A DNA stretch of 60,831 nt from Acidithiobacillus concretivorus (lineage in GTDB: Bacteria > Pseudomonadota > Gammaproteobacteria > Acidithiobacillales > Acidithiobacillaceae): contig NZ_JABELD010000063.1 in the NCBI RefSeq assembly GCF_018853445.1, positions 1 through 60,831 on the forward strand, given 5' to 3'. Under the pieces are notes generated by a model that saw only the letters and a list, made by a program, of their open reading frames with translations, ran no database searches and was not told where the DNA came from. Positions 1-8,998 of the stretch are shown here, in pieces; positions within the stretch are counted from its first letter, which is position 1; every line of letters starts with the position of its first letter. The translations under genes and the position numbers were made by a program.

Positions 1-1
1 T

Positions 2-316
2 TTCATCATGATCACTCTGCAGATGATTCCCGACAAGGGCCTCAATTTGCAGTTGCCCACTTCCAGTGAAGCCCAGAGTCTGCCGCGCCCGCATTTCACC
101 ATCAACATCAACAAAGATGGGTCAGTAAATGTGAAGGGCCATCACTACGACCTGGATGGTCTGGAGAAAATGCTCGCCAGCGATGGTGACCCCGGCAAGA
201 CCCAGATCACCATTGCCGCTGACAAGGGCGTGCCCTTTCAGGATTTCATTCATGTCATGGACCGCTGCCAGAAGGCGGGGGTGAGTGATATTGGGATTGC
301 GGCGAAAAGTTCTTGA
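2..316 (+). CDS. exbD: ExbD/TolR biopolymer transport protein, 5'-truncated by the window edge
   Basis: The frame is open from base 2, so only the C-terminal part (about 104 residues) is visible. It starts with the end of a membrane segment (FIMITLQ), followed by the periplasmic domain of the ExbD/TolR family, with the family pattern around FTININKDGSVNVKG and a basic, alanine-rich end. ExbD works with ExbB and TonB to pass the proton-motive force to outer-membrane receptors. The first TonB-dependent receptor starts 46 bases after its stop, so the two probably form one functional block. The family assignment is firm. ExbD rather than TolR is inferred from the receptor neighbour. Confidence 0.85.
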   Translation, partial: FIMITLQMIPDKGLNLQLPTSSEAQSLPRPHFTININKDGSVNVKGHHYDLDGLEKMLASDGDPGKTQITIAADKGVPFQDFIHVMDRCQKAGVSDIGIAAKSS

Positions 317-362
317 ATTGTTTAAATTTTTAACCGCTTATAACCGCTTACGGGAGAATGAC

Positions 363-2738
363 ATGAAGTTAAGAACACGAAAAAATAAGTTAATAATTAC
401 CTTATTAGCCGCAGGATTACTAGAAGCAGTCACGCTTTCAGCTCATGCGGATATGACAGAAACCACAAAAAAATTAAATGCAAAAAACACTAATAAATCC
501 GCAGTAAGTGTTGGTGAAGTTTCAAAAGTAGATAATACACTAGGAACTAATGAAATAATATTAAAAAATATGAGCGCGATTCCAAAAGAAAATATTACTA
601 ATTCCACACAATCGCAACTTCAGGTTGGAAAGGAACAGTTGTCTTTTCTATCCCCTGCAGCTGGTGGGATCCAACTTGCAGTAAAATTGCCCGGTGTATA
701 TGTCAGTGGTAGCAATCCAACTGGTAGCGTTGGCGATAACGCATTATTAATTAATGGCTTTTCTGTCGGTTCTTACTCAAATTCTTCGGCAACACCAAAC
801 TTCAACAGTATTGCCGTAACATTGGATGGTATCCCAATGAACAATCCTTTATCGGGAGATGGGGGATGGTATTCAACAGAAATTCCTATTGCTAATCTTC
901 TTTCCAGCACTAATATTATCTATGGACCAGGTAATCCTGATGGAAGATGGCAGGCCAGCATAGGCGGCACATTAAATTTCATACCAGTCCAGCCTTCACT
1001 CAAACCAAAAGTAAAAATAACTGGATCTTATGGAAGCTTTGATACACAAACCGAATCGTTCAATGCTTCCACAGGATTAATTAATGGATGGACAGGAATA
1101 ATTGCGGGTGGATACACATCAGGAAACGTGCCAGGTCTTGAATATTCATATCCATACCGGGCGTATGCTTTTTTTGCCAAGGCGTTAAAATTTTTTAACG
1201 GAGGAGATCGTGTTTCATTTGGTGCTTATGGAGTAAACAGCTATTATCTTGATCCAGCTACCACTCCCTTGACACCAATCGCCGGATATACAACGAATGG
1301 ATATGGGGTGCCTGGTCCACTGCTAAGCGAAGCAACATCTGGTTTTTATTCAACAGAGACACCCCAACAAAGTTATTTCTATTATCGTGACAATTCAGCC
1401 ATTTTTTATTCTAAACAACATATTGAAATATCTAAATTGTCATCAATTGACAATAAGATATGGTTTCGTGATTCTTGGAGAGAACACTATGGTTCTGGCA
1501 ACTATAATGGAACCTCATCACCCACAATGAATGAGTATTATACCCCAAACAATAAAACGTATGGCGATAGAGTTAAGTTAGCCTTTAACTTGCCGCACAA
1601 TGAATTAACGTTTGGTGGTTACATTATCCAACATAATTATCACTCAAAATGGGATCTCTTCAATCCTATATACGGAACATCCATTAACAATCCGAATACA
1701 AAAAATGATGTTGATATGACACAAACAAATGAAAACATCTACTTACAGGATAAACTACATTACTTGCATGACACAATTTCTATTACCCCTGGCATAGCCT
1801 ATGCAGCATACCAAACCACTCTTAAAAATCTGTACCCGGCGACTGACTCACTAAACGCAAACGGGGTCATAAACGAAACTCTTGCGAGAAGAATACATAC
1901 CAATTTTTCTGGCATCGAGCCATCTATTGGGTTTAATTGGTGCGCATACAATGGAATTAGTTTTTATGGAAATATAGCTTACACAAATGAAAACCCAAAC
2001 GGTGAATCATATGGTGATTATTATGAAATATACCTCAATCCAAATCTAATAAAGTTGACAAAAAATTTAGATTTTGAAGGTGGTATACGATTCCATGACA
2101 AGGGGCTTTTTTTGAATCTAAATTATTATCATGATCAAGTAAAAAATCAAATTTATGGTCTCTATGCTCAAGGTACAAATTTTGCTCCAACAGGATATGA
2201 ATTAGCTAATTCTCTTTACCAAGGCTTGAATCTTCAGATTCATTGGAAACCAATATATGATCTTATGATTTATGCGACAGCTAATATACAGCACTCCTAT
2301 TATACGTCCCTAAATACAAGCAATAATAAATCATTTTCTGGAAATCTTATTGCCAGCATTCCACTACATCTTTTTTCAATTGGTGTTAGCTATGAGCATA
2401 TGGAATATGGCGGGTTAGCTAAAATCAATCTTGATGATAAATATGTTGGTTCTGCTGGCATGGCCAATCCTATTACAGGAGATGTTACGTTGAGAACAAA
2501 TCCATATAACTTAGTAAACTTAAATTTAAGTTATAAGACTACATTGATCAAGAGAGTATTATTTTTTGCTCAATATGCTGACCTGCGTCTGGGATTATAT
2601 AACTTGCTAAATCGTCACTATAATGTTGATGAAAGTGTTGGATCAGGAGAAATAGAACCAGGGCTTCCTAACAATGCGATATTTGGCTATCAAGGCGCGC
2701 CCCGTACGATCTTCGGCTCGTTATCGCTCCAATTCTGA
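363..2738 (+). CDS. TonB-dependent outer-membrane receptor (paralogue 1)
   Basis: Predicted 791 aa. The start at 363 is chosen because CGGGAG lies just upstream and a signal peptide follows directly (basic n-region, hydrophobic core, AHA cleavage site near residue 29). A short linker with GEVS near residues 51-54 may hold the TonB box. A plug domain spans about residues 90-225 (GGIQLAVKLPGVYV, LLINGFSVG, YGPGNPDGRWQASIGGT). A long beta-barrel follows and ends in ...GSLSLQF with the terminal Phe of outer-membrane proteins. It is clearly paralogous to the receptor at 6481-8871, and the two flank a phosphoesterase gene. The gene is AT-rich compared with the rest of the window, which suggests transfer. 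The substrate is unknown. Organic phosphate or iron are possibilities, the first suggested only by context. Confidence 0.88.
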   Translation: MKLRTRKNKLIITLLAAGLLEAVTLSAHADMTETTKKLNAKNTNKSAVSVGEVSKVDNTLGTNEIILKNMSAIPKENITNSTQSQLQVGKEQLSFLSPAAGGIQLAVKLPGVYVSGSNPTGSVGDNALLINGFSVGSYSNSSATPNFNSIAVTLDGIPMNNPLSGDGGWYSTEIPIANLLSSTNIIYGPGNPDGRWQASIGGTLNFIPVQPSLKPKVKITGSYGSFDTQTESFNASTGLINGWTGIIAGGYTSGNVPGLEYSYPYRAYAFFAKALKFFNGGDRVSFGAYGVNSYYLDPATTPLTPIAGYTTNGYGVPGPLLSEATSGFYSTETPQQSYFYYRDNSAIFYSKQHIEISKLSSIDNKIWFRDSWREHYGSGNYNGTSSPTMNEYYTPNNKTYGDRVKLAFNLPHNELTFGGYIIQHNYHSKWDLFNPIYGTSINNPNTKNDVDMTQTNENIYLQDKLHYLHDTISITPGIAYAAYQTTLKNLYPATDSLNANGVINETLARRIHTNFSGIEPSIGFNWCAYNGISFYGNIAYTNENPNGESYGDYYEIYLNPNLIKLTKNLDFEGGIRFHDKGLFLNLNYYHDQVKNQIYGLYAQGTNFAPTGYELANSLYQGLNLQIHWKPIYDLMIYATANIQHSYYTSLNTSNNKSFSGNLIASIPLHLFSIGVSYEHMEYGGLAKINLDDKYVGSAGMANPITGDVTLRTNPYNLVNLNLSYKTTLIKRVLFFAQYADLRLGLYNLLNRHYNVDESVGSGEIEPGLPNNAIFGYQGAPRTIFGSLSLQF

Positions 2739-2747
2739 ATTAACGAC

Positions 2748-3635
2748 ATGCATCCTTACAAAACAGGCTTCCAGTCATACGGATATATGGTCCATATAGC
2801 CATTGAGCAGCCCCGAAGACAACTCGGGCACCCAAAAGCGTCGGTTGCAGCTATAGACGAACTCATCCAGGTATTCCTGCAGGTATTTGCCGGAGACTCC
2901 ATGATAAGTTCCCAGCAAGAACGCCTTAAGCTTACCAATAGCGATGTGCACCCAGGGCAGGCATTAATCTACCTGTTCTGGCGGTGTAACACGGCCTTCA
3001 TGGTGCTGGGTTTCTCCCAGAACGCGCAAAGCCCTCAAGCTATCCGCGCGGGTAGCCTGCCAGGGGAGCAAATGACGCTGAACGAACTGACGGATATTTC
3101 CAGCGGAGACCGATGGAATGGTTTCCATAGCCATGATGCCCTCCTTCTTATCCCAGCTTTCAATGGCTACCAGGATCAGTGTTTTCCCTTCTGCACCGCG
3201 TCCGCTTTTGCCGCCGGATCGGCGTCCGCCCAAGAAAGCATCATCCAACTCAACCAATCCACCCAGGCGGTAGATACTGTCTCGGTCCGCCATGGCGCGG
3301 CGCATCTTGCGCAGCATCCGATGCGCAGTAATCCAGGAGACTCCGATCTGCATGGACAGGCGCAGGGCAGACAAGCCACCTTTGTCTCAGACCATCAAAT
3401 GGATGATCAGAAACCACTGCACCAAGGGCAGATCGGTGGAAATAAAGAGGGTGTCAGCCGTCGCAGAAGTCTGGCGTCGGCAATGATTGCACTGGTAGGC
3501 CTTGCGAGAGGTTACCCAGTGGCCTTGATCGTGCCCGCAATGCGGGCATTGAAAACCATTGGGCCAGCGCTGCTATTTCAACACTTCGGCGCATTCACCC
3601 TCTGTGCTAAACAGTGCCTGGTAAGGAATTGAATT
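2748..3635 (-). mobile_element. Degenerate IS1595-type insertion sequence
   Basis: The stretch between receptor 1 and the Sel1 gene is almost filled by an IS1595/ISXO2-like transposase relic on the minus strand. The ends are approximate: CCTTAC followed by CAGGC recurs in inverted orientation near 2755-2772 and 3612-3628 with a gap of about four bases in one copy, a weak imperfect terminal repeat. No target duplication was recognised. It is more GC-rich than the AT-rich genes on both sides, in line with a later insertion. Confidence 0.6.
2775..3634 (-). pseudogene. IS1595-family transposase with three in-frame stop codons
   Basis: Read on the minus strand in a single frame, this gives an N-terminal zinc ribbon (CPHCGH ... 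CNHCRRQT), the helix-turn-helix (QIGVSWITAHRMLRKMR), the DDE-type core (VELDDAFLGGRRSGG, GKTLILVAIE) and the C-terminal part (PWVHIAIGKLKAFLLGTYHG ... NRRFW). Three stop codons interrupt this frame: before QRWPNGF, before DKGGLSAL and before CLPWVHI. No frameshift is needed to join the pieces, so decay is by point mutation. It cannot make a full transposase and is very likely immobile unless acted on in trans. Confidence 0.85.
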
Positions 3636-3637
3636 TT

Positions 3638-4150
3638 ATGTATTATAGATTAATTATGAAAGGTGTTCTTATTTGTTACGTTGTGTTGTTTATGAGTATA
3701 ACCACATATGCTTTTTCCGAAACACCGGGGTCACTAGGAAAATCGAATATAGTAAGAAAACCTGAATCAACTCATCATGACAGCCTGAGTGATCTACACA
3801 CACGAATTTTTGATAATAGAAAAAAAATCATAGCATTACTTAATAAAGGTGCATATAATCAGACTATCCCCATGTTAATAAATGCAGTAAAAAGTGATAG
3901 GGACTCTTGGGCTGCAGATACGTTAGGAAATCTTTATTTAGCAGGGTTAGGGGTAAAACAAAACCAAGAGTTAGCCTTCAATTGGTTTTCTATAGCTGCT
4001 AAATTAGGAAGCATACCTGCCCAGAGACAGTTAGTAAATGCTTACATGAATGGTAATGGCGTCAATCAAAATCCATCAGAATCTGCGTATTTTTTCCGTA
4101 AGTACTTAGCCCCATTGCAATGGGCTGGAGCCTACTGCGGAGTTTTTTAA
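3638..4150 (+). CDS. Sel1-like repeat exported protein, possibly C-terminally truncated
   Basis: The start at 3638 (ATG, with AAGGA about eleven bases upstream) gives 170 aa. A hydrophobic signal segment (GVLICYVVLFMSITTYAFS) is followed by a low-complexity linker and two Sel1/TPR-type repeats (AADTLGNLYLAGLGVKQNQELAFNWFSIAAKLG; AQRQLVNAYMNGNGV). Sel1 proteins are helical scaffolds for protein contacts. The last residues (LAPLQWAGAYCGVF) do not fit a repeat. After the TAA stop the same frame stays open to 4300, so the gene may have lost its tail to a nonsense change. Its ribosome site lies in the terminal part of the IS relic. AT-rich like the neighbouring receptors. Function unknown. Confidence 0.6.
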   Translation: MYYRLIMKGVLICYVVLFMSITTYAFSETPGSLGKSNIVRKPESTHHDSLSDLHTRIFDNRKKIIALLNKGAYNQTIPMLINAVKSDRDSWAADTLGNLYLAGLGVKQNQELAFNWFSIAAKLGSIPAQRQLVNAYMNGNGVNQNPSESAYFFRKYLAPLQWAGAYCGVF

Positions 4151-4364
4151 ACGTTTACTCATGGTTTTTTTGTACACAACCCAATAAAGGCTAACTATTA
4201 CTACAAAAAATGTGTAACTGATTTTCATATGTTGATATATAACAATAACCATGAAATTTCAAACGACATAAAATATGCACTGCAATACTATGATCACTAG
4301 TAGTTCTACTGATAAGTTTCTGATTATTTAAGCTGTTGATTTTTATTTCTACGGGAGTTTTGTA
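4151..4364. other. AT-rich spacer before the phospholipase gene
   Basis: No independent gene is seen here. Bases 4151-4300 continue the Sel1 frame without a stop until TAG at 4298. ACGGGAGT just before 4365 supplies the ribosome site of the next gene. A palindrome, AGCCCCATTGCAATGGGCT at 4108-4126, lies just before this spacer inside the end of the Sel1 gene. Confidence 0.4.
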
Positions 4365-6431
4365 ATGAAACGACGTGAATTTTTAAAAAATTTGGGGGTC
4401 GGTGCCTCTCTGACAGCCTTTCTGGGTAGTTCGGTAGCCCGGGCCGCCATGCTGCCTTCCTTGGGTCGTTCTGGGACCCTGGAAGATGTGGAACATATTG
4501 TTGTATTCATGCAGGAAAATCGCTCATTCGATCATTATTACGGGCATCTGAGCGGGGTACGCGGTTATAATGACCGCTTCCCTCTGACTTTGCCCGGTAA
4601 TAAATCCGTGTGGTTTCAGGGACGCATGGACGACCCGTCACGGCCTATTTTGCCATTTCATTTGAACACACACAAAACTTCTGCTCAGTTTATACAAGAC
4701 CTGGATCACGGTTGGGCATCACAACATGGAGCTATTGCTGGTGGCCTTATGAATGCCTGGCCTCTGAATAAAACCAATATGACTATGGGATATTTTCAGC
4801 GTCAGGACATTCCATTTCATTATGCGCTGACCGACGCATTCACTATTTGTGACCATTATTTTTGTTCTATTGCAGGTCCCACTGAACCAAATCGCTGCAT
4901 GTTATGGAGTGGTACCATTGATCCGGACGGAAAACATGGCGGTCCATTGATTGATGATGACAACTATTGGCCAGGTAATGGTCCTAATGGATACCATAAG
5001 ACTGAACCATTCACATGGCCAACATATGCAGAACGGTTACAAAATGCTGGAATAAACTGGAAAGTATATCAAGAACAATTACACACTATTAATCAAAATC
5101 CCATGACCGGGTGTTATGGGGATAACGCGCTGATGTATTTCAAAACCTTCGTGGATGCACCCAGCAGTTCCGAGTTATATCGTAGAGCCGTTACTGAAGG
5201 AGGAATAAAAACTCTTCGCGAAGATGTAAAAAATAATCGTTTACCCCAAGTTTCCTGGATAGTTACCCCGGCAGGTTATTGTGAGCACCCTTCTTATCCA
5301 CCGGCATACGGCGGCATGTATATTGCTCGAGTGCTGGATGCATTAACGAGCAATCCCGAAGTATGGGGCAAGACGGTTTTGCTTCTGGATTACGATGAAA
5401 ACGATGGATTTTTTGATCATGTACCGCCGCCACAGCCGCCAACACCCGTTAGACCGGGTCAATCCACAGTCAGCACGGAAGGCATGGTCCATGACCAAAT
5501 CAACCCTAACTGGCCAACTCTCTACAGTGCGGATCAACTACCCTACGGTCTGGGTCCCCGGACGCCCATGACGGTCATCTCGCCCTGGAGTAAGGGGGGA
5601 TATGTGTGTTCAGAAGTTTTCGACCATACCTCGGTCATCCGCTTTATTGAAAAACGCTTCGGCGTCAGTGAACCCAACATCGCCCCGTGGCGACGGGCGG
5701 TGTGTGGTGATCTGACTTCGGCCTTTGACTTCTCACGCGCCGATGCGCGCAAGGTGTCACTGCCCAGCACCGCCAACTATGTGGCAACGGTCCATCACGA
5801 ATCCACCTTGCCAGCGCCGGAAGTCCCCGAACACACCGAGAGCATCATTCCCCAGGAGAGTGGCTTACGCAAACGGCGCGCCCTTGCTTATGCGACCGAA
5901 GTTCGGCTGGAAGCTACCCGTAGAGGCGTACGTCTGCATATGCACAATCCTTCTGATTTGGGGATCGTCTGTACCGCCTACTGGGATGGCAGTCATGAGC
6001 TCCCTCATCATTACACCATTGGGGCCGGAGCCAAACTGGAAGATGAGATGCTGCTGCCCAAGGATCAGGAGTTAGCGCTCACAGTTTATGGACCGGATAG
6101 CTATATCCGCAAAATTACGGGTACGGGTCCTTCCACTTTGCACATTGATACCCAGGGAACCAAGGCGGGGGATATCCAGGTGCTCTTGTATAACGCCGGA
6201 GCCGATACCTTGCCCATTGAAGTAACGGACCCAGTGTATGGTCAGGCAGCTCGTAAAATTCAACTTGCGGCAGGTCAAACCCAGGAAATTCTCTGGAACT
6301 TGCAGTCTAGTCACCACTGGTATGACCTGATCGTCTCCACTCCTCAGCACCATTGGCGCATGGCAGGGCATGTCGAAAATGGGCATGAAAGCTGGTCCGA
6401 TCCCGCAAATAAGTTCCCAATATTAGTTTGA
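4365..6431 (+). CDS. Tat-exported phospholipase C / acid phosphatase-type phosphoesterase
   Basis: 688 aa. The N-terminus carries a twin-arginine signal (RR at residues 3-4, MKRREFLK, then a hydrophobic stretch ending in ARA), so export is as a folded protein. The phosphoesterase family signature ENRSFDHYYG is at residues 51-60, and GPTEPNR, HPSYPPAYG, DYDENDGFFDHVPPP and SPWSKGGYV follow in the order known for bacterial non-haemolytic phospholipase C and AcpA-like acid phosphatases. The C-terminal 180 residues look like the beta-rich domains appended to PlcN-type enzymes. It would hydrolyse phosphodiesters or phosphomonoesters outside the inner membrane. A ribosome site, ACGGGAG, precedes the start. 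Flanked by TonB receptors and 2.6 kb ahead of the phosphonate block, it probably serves phosphorus scavenging. The exact substrate cannot be read from the sequence. Confidence 0.85.
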   Translation: MKRREFLKNLGVGASLTAFLGSSVARAAMLPSLGRSGTLEDVEHIVVFMQENRSFDHYYGHLSGVRGYNDRFPLTLPGNKSVWFQGRMDDPSRPILPFHLNTHKTSAQFIQDLDHGWASQHGAIAGGLMNAWPLNKTNMTMGYFQRQDIPFHYALTDAFTICDHYFCSIAGPTEPNRCMLWSGTIDPDGKHGGPLIDDDNYWPGNGPNGYHKTEPFTWPTYAERLQNAGINWKVYQEQLHTINQNPMTGCYGDNALMYFKTFVDAPSSSELYRRAVTEGGIKTLREDVKNNRLPQVSWIVTPAGYCEHPSYPPAYGGMYIARVLDALTSNPEVWGKTVLLLDYDENDGFFDHVPPPQPPTPVRPGQSTVSTEGMVHDQINPNWPTLYSADQLPYGLGPRTPMTVISPWSKGGYVCSEVFDHTSVIRFIEKRFGVSEPNIAPWRRAVCGDLTSAFDFSRADARKVSLPSTANYVATVHHESTLPAPEVPEHTESIIPQESGLRKRRALAYATEVRLEATRRGVRLHMHNPSDLGIVCTAYWDGSHELPHHYTIGAGAKLEDEMLLPKDQELALTVYGPDSYIRKITGTGPSTLHIDTQGTKAGDIQVLLYNAGADTLPIEVTDPVYGQAARKIQLAAGQTQEILWNLQSSHHWYDLIVSTPQHHWRMAGHVENGHESWSDPANKFPILV

Positions 6432-6480
6432 AAATTAACACAATTTTTTAATGGTTTGTCAACTATCATCAATGGAGAAA

Positions 6481-8871
6481 ATGGTGAAAAACATGAATAT
6501 CTCAACAGAAACTAAGGACTACGAAAGCAAATTTTTGTTAAACAGCCAGCCCAGGAAATTTACACAGAAGAAAATCTGCCTATTATTGGCAGGTATCGGT
6601 ATGTTTACACTCGGTCCCTATTCATACGGGGGAGACAATATAACGAAAAATTCTGGGGTAAATATTGGTGAGGTTTCAAATAACTATTCAAGTAACGTTG
6701 AAAATAAAAAAATAGACAAGAAGAAAATTGCGCAATCATCCGAGTCTAAATTAGCCGTAACAAAGAATCAATTAGAATATATGGCACCTAATACTGGGGC
6801 ATTTCAGCTTGCCGGTCGACTACCAGGTGTACAAGTACTGGGTTCAAACCCAAGTAGTGGTGTCGGTTCTAATAGTCTAAATATTAATGGATTCGGCGTT
6901 GGTACAGGCCCTACTGTTAACGGCCATTTTAATGCCATCCAGGTTAATCTCGATGGAATTCCACTTAGCAATCCTTTATCTGGTGACGGTGGCTTTTACT
7001 CAGTAGAAGTTCCAATAGCACAAATTTTAGTTGGTGTGACAGTAAATTATGGTCCAGGGAATCCCTCTTCCCGCTGGCAATCCAGCATAGGTGGAACTGT
7101 TAATTTTTTACCCGTTCAGCCATCCAAAAAACCGAGCTTCAAAGTAGGCACATCGTTTGGTAGTTATGGCTCAGAAACGCAATTTGCAGTGGCAAAATCA
7201 GGACTTTTTGATAATGGATGGAGTGCGGTGGCATCATTCGGACAGACGAGTGGCCGAGTGCCAGGTTTAGAATTCAACTATCCAACTCAAGCATCTGTTT
7301 TCTTTGGAAAGCTGATGAAAACAACAATGTCTGGCAATAGATACTCGCTTGGACTTTATATTTCCCGTTCAAAGTATTTATCTGTTCCATCGGTGCCTTT
7401 AACACCTTTAGGTGGCTATACCGTCAATGGTTATGGAGTACCAGGTGCACCTTTAAGCGAGAAAACGTCTGGTTTCTACTCAACAGAAACCCCTGATCAG
7501 TCTTATTTTCAATACACTGACAATATTTGGCTACTCTATGCAAAGCAACATTGGGCACTATCAGAAAATTCATCTATAGATAACAAAATATGGTTTAAAC
7601 ATTCACATCGTATTCATGTTGGGCATGGACTATATAATGGTGACACATCTCCGACCTTAGATGAGTATTACCCGCCAATATTCTACTCTATTGGTGATCG
7701 TATTAAATACTCAACTCATATATCTAACAATCACATTAAGGTAGGGGCATATTTATATTATATAAACTATAAAAATCCATATATCTTATATAATGCACCA
7801 GTTCTGCATGAATCAGTTAGTAATTTTTATTACGATGCAGATAATGACACTTCACAAATGTCAGAGTATGGTTACATTCAAGACACAATAAACTTATTAA
7901 ATGATAGATTAAAAGTAACGCCAGGCATCGCGTATGCCGCTTATCAAACAAGCGACGCGAATCTCTTACCACCCACAGGTTCACCACTGTTACATGGGGT
8001 CGTGAATGGTACTTTTGACTCAGGGGTCGAAACAAGTTTTGGTGGATTTGAACCGTCATTAGGTATAAATTACCAAGTGATTAAAAATCTCTATTTGTAT
8101 GGATATGGTGCACGTACAAACGCTAATCCTGAAAATGAATCATATGGGAATGAATATACATTCTATATTGATCCTAGCAAAATTAAATTGGTAAACAATA
8201 CCGACTTTGAGTTAGGTATAAAATATCATACCAAAAATGTTTTTGCTTCTGTGAATTACTATCACGATCAGGTGAATAACATTGTCAAAGGGCTATACGC
8301 CAATGGAACAGATCTTTTCCCAACTGGATATAAGCTTGGAAATGCGCTTTATCAAGGTGTAAATTTACAAGCATCATGGGAACCTATATATTGGCTCAAT
8401 ATTTATGCCTCAGCCAACATTCAACATCCTTATTATACCAAGCTATTAACCAGTTCAGGTGGCAGTTTTTCAGGTAATATCCTATCTGGAATACCTCTTC
8501 GAAGCTTCCTCTTTGGCGTTGCTTATAAGAATGAGATCGGGCCAGGAGTATTTTCTGCCAATCTTGATGATCGATATGTAGGTGCTGCTGGTATGTCTAA
8601 CCCAGTAACCGGGGATGTAACCTTACGAACCAATCCATACAATCTTGTCAATCTCACTCTGGGATATAAGACAACGATTTTTGATGATTATATCCCCTTG
8701 CTGAAGTATGTTGGTTTGCGTTTTGGCATATACAACCTACTGAATAGAAAATACAATGAAAGCGAAAGTATAGGATCGGGCATTAATGAACCGAATTTGC
8801 CATCCAATGCGGTGTTTGGCACCCAAGGTGCACCCAGAACTTTATACGGAACAGTTTCATTGAAATTTTAG
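6481..8871 (+). CDS. TonB-dependent outer-membrane receptor (paralogue 2)
   Basis: About 796 aa from ATG 6481. ATG 6493 (GGTGA five bases upstream) and 6451 are alternatives. The signal region contains KKICLLLAGIGMFTLGP. A GEVS motif follows, as in paralogue 1, then the plug (GAFQLAGRLPGVQVLGSNP, NINGFGVG, LDGIPLSNPLSGDGG, NYGPGNPSSRWQSSIGGT) and a barrel ending ...LYGTVSLKF. Similarity to the receptor at 363-2738 is continuous from plug to C-terminus (shared NPLSGDGG, GYGVPG.PLSE.TSGFYSTETP, GAPRT), so they arose by duplication. They face the same way on either side of the phosphoesterase gene, from which this one is separated by only about 50 bases. The ligand is unknown. Confidence 0.87.
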   Translation: MVKNMNISTETKDYESKFLLNSQPRKFTQKKICLLLAGIGMFTLGPYSYGGDNITKNSGVNIGEVSNNYSSNVENKKIDKKKIAQSSESKLAVTKNQLEYMAPNTGAFQLAGRLPGVQVLGSNPSSGVGSNSLNINGFGVGTGPTVNGHFNAIQVNLDGIPLSNPLSGDGGFYSVEVPIAQILVGVTVNYGPGNPSSRWQSSIGGTVNFLPVQPSKKPSFKVGTSFGSYGSETQFAVAKSGLFDNGWSAVASFGQTSGRVPGLEFNYPTQASVFFGKLMKTTMSGNRYSLGLYISRSKYLSVPSVPLTPLGGYTVNGYGVPGAPLSEKTSGFYSTETPDQSYFQYTDNIWLLYAKQHWALSENSSIDNKIWFKHSHRIHVGHGLYNGDTSPTLDEYYPPIFYSIGDRIKYSTHISNNHIKVGAYLYYINYKNPYILYNAPVLHESVSNFYYDADNDTSQMSEYGYIQDTINLLNDRLKVTPGIAYAAYQTSDANLLPPTGSPLLHGVVNGTFDSGVETSFGGFEPSLGINYQVIKNLYLYGYGARTNANPENESYGNEYTFYIDPSKIKLVNNTDFELGIKYHTKNVFASVNYYHDQVNNIVKGLYANGTDLFPTGYKLGNALYQGVNLQASWEPIYWLNIYASANIQHPYYTKLLTSSGGSFSGNILSGIPLRSFLFGVAYKNEIGPGVFSANLDDRYVGAAGMSNPVTGDVTLRTNPYNLVNLTLGYKTTIFDDYIPLLKYVGLRFGIYNLLNRKYNESESIGSGINEPNLPSNAVFGTQGAPRTLYGTVSLKF

Positions 8872-8893
8872 TATTATAAATACTAAAACCAAC

Positions 8894-8934
8894 TGGGAAG
8901 AAGGCAATATTATACTTCTTCTCAGACTTTTTTT
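8894..8934 (+). terminator. Rho-independent terminator after receptor 2
   Basis: An inverted repeat (TGGGAAGAAG ... CTTCTTCTCA, one mismatch) is followed by GAC and seven T. It sits 23 bases after the stop of receptor 2 and separates the AT-rich island from the phosphonate block. Confidence 0.75.
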
Positions 8935-8998
8935 ATTCCCTTACAAAACCTCCTGCCTATTTTAGGTCTCCAGTCTCACTAATTTATGGAGTTTCTGC

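Noticed and set aside
2748..3632. Long plus-strand open frame (294 codons) across the IS1595 relic
   Set aside because: It runs antisense to a clear transposase reading and has no protein-family features, so it is a shadow frame.
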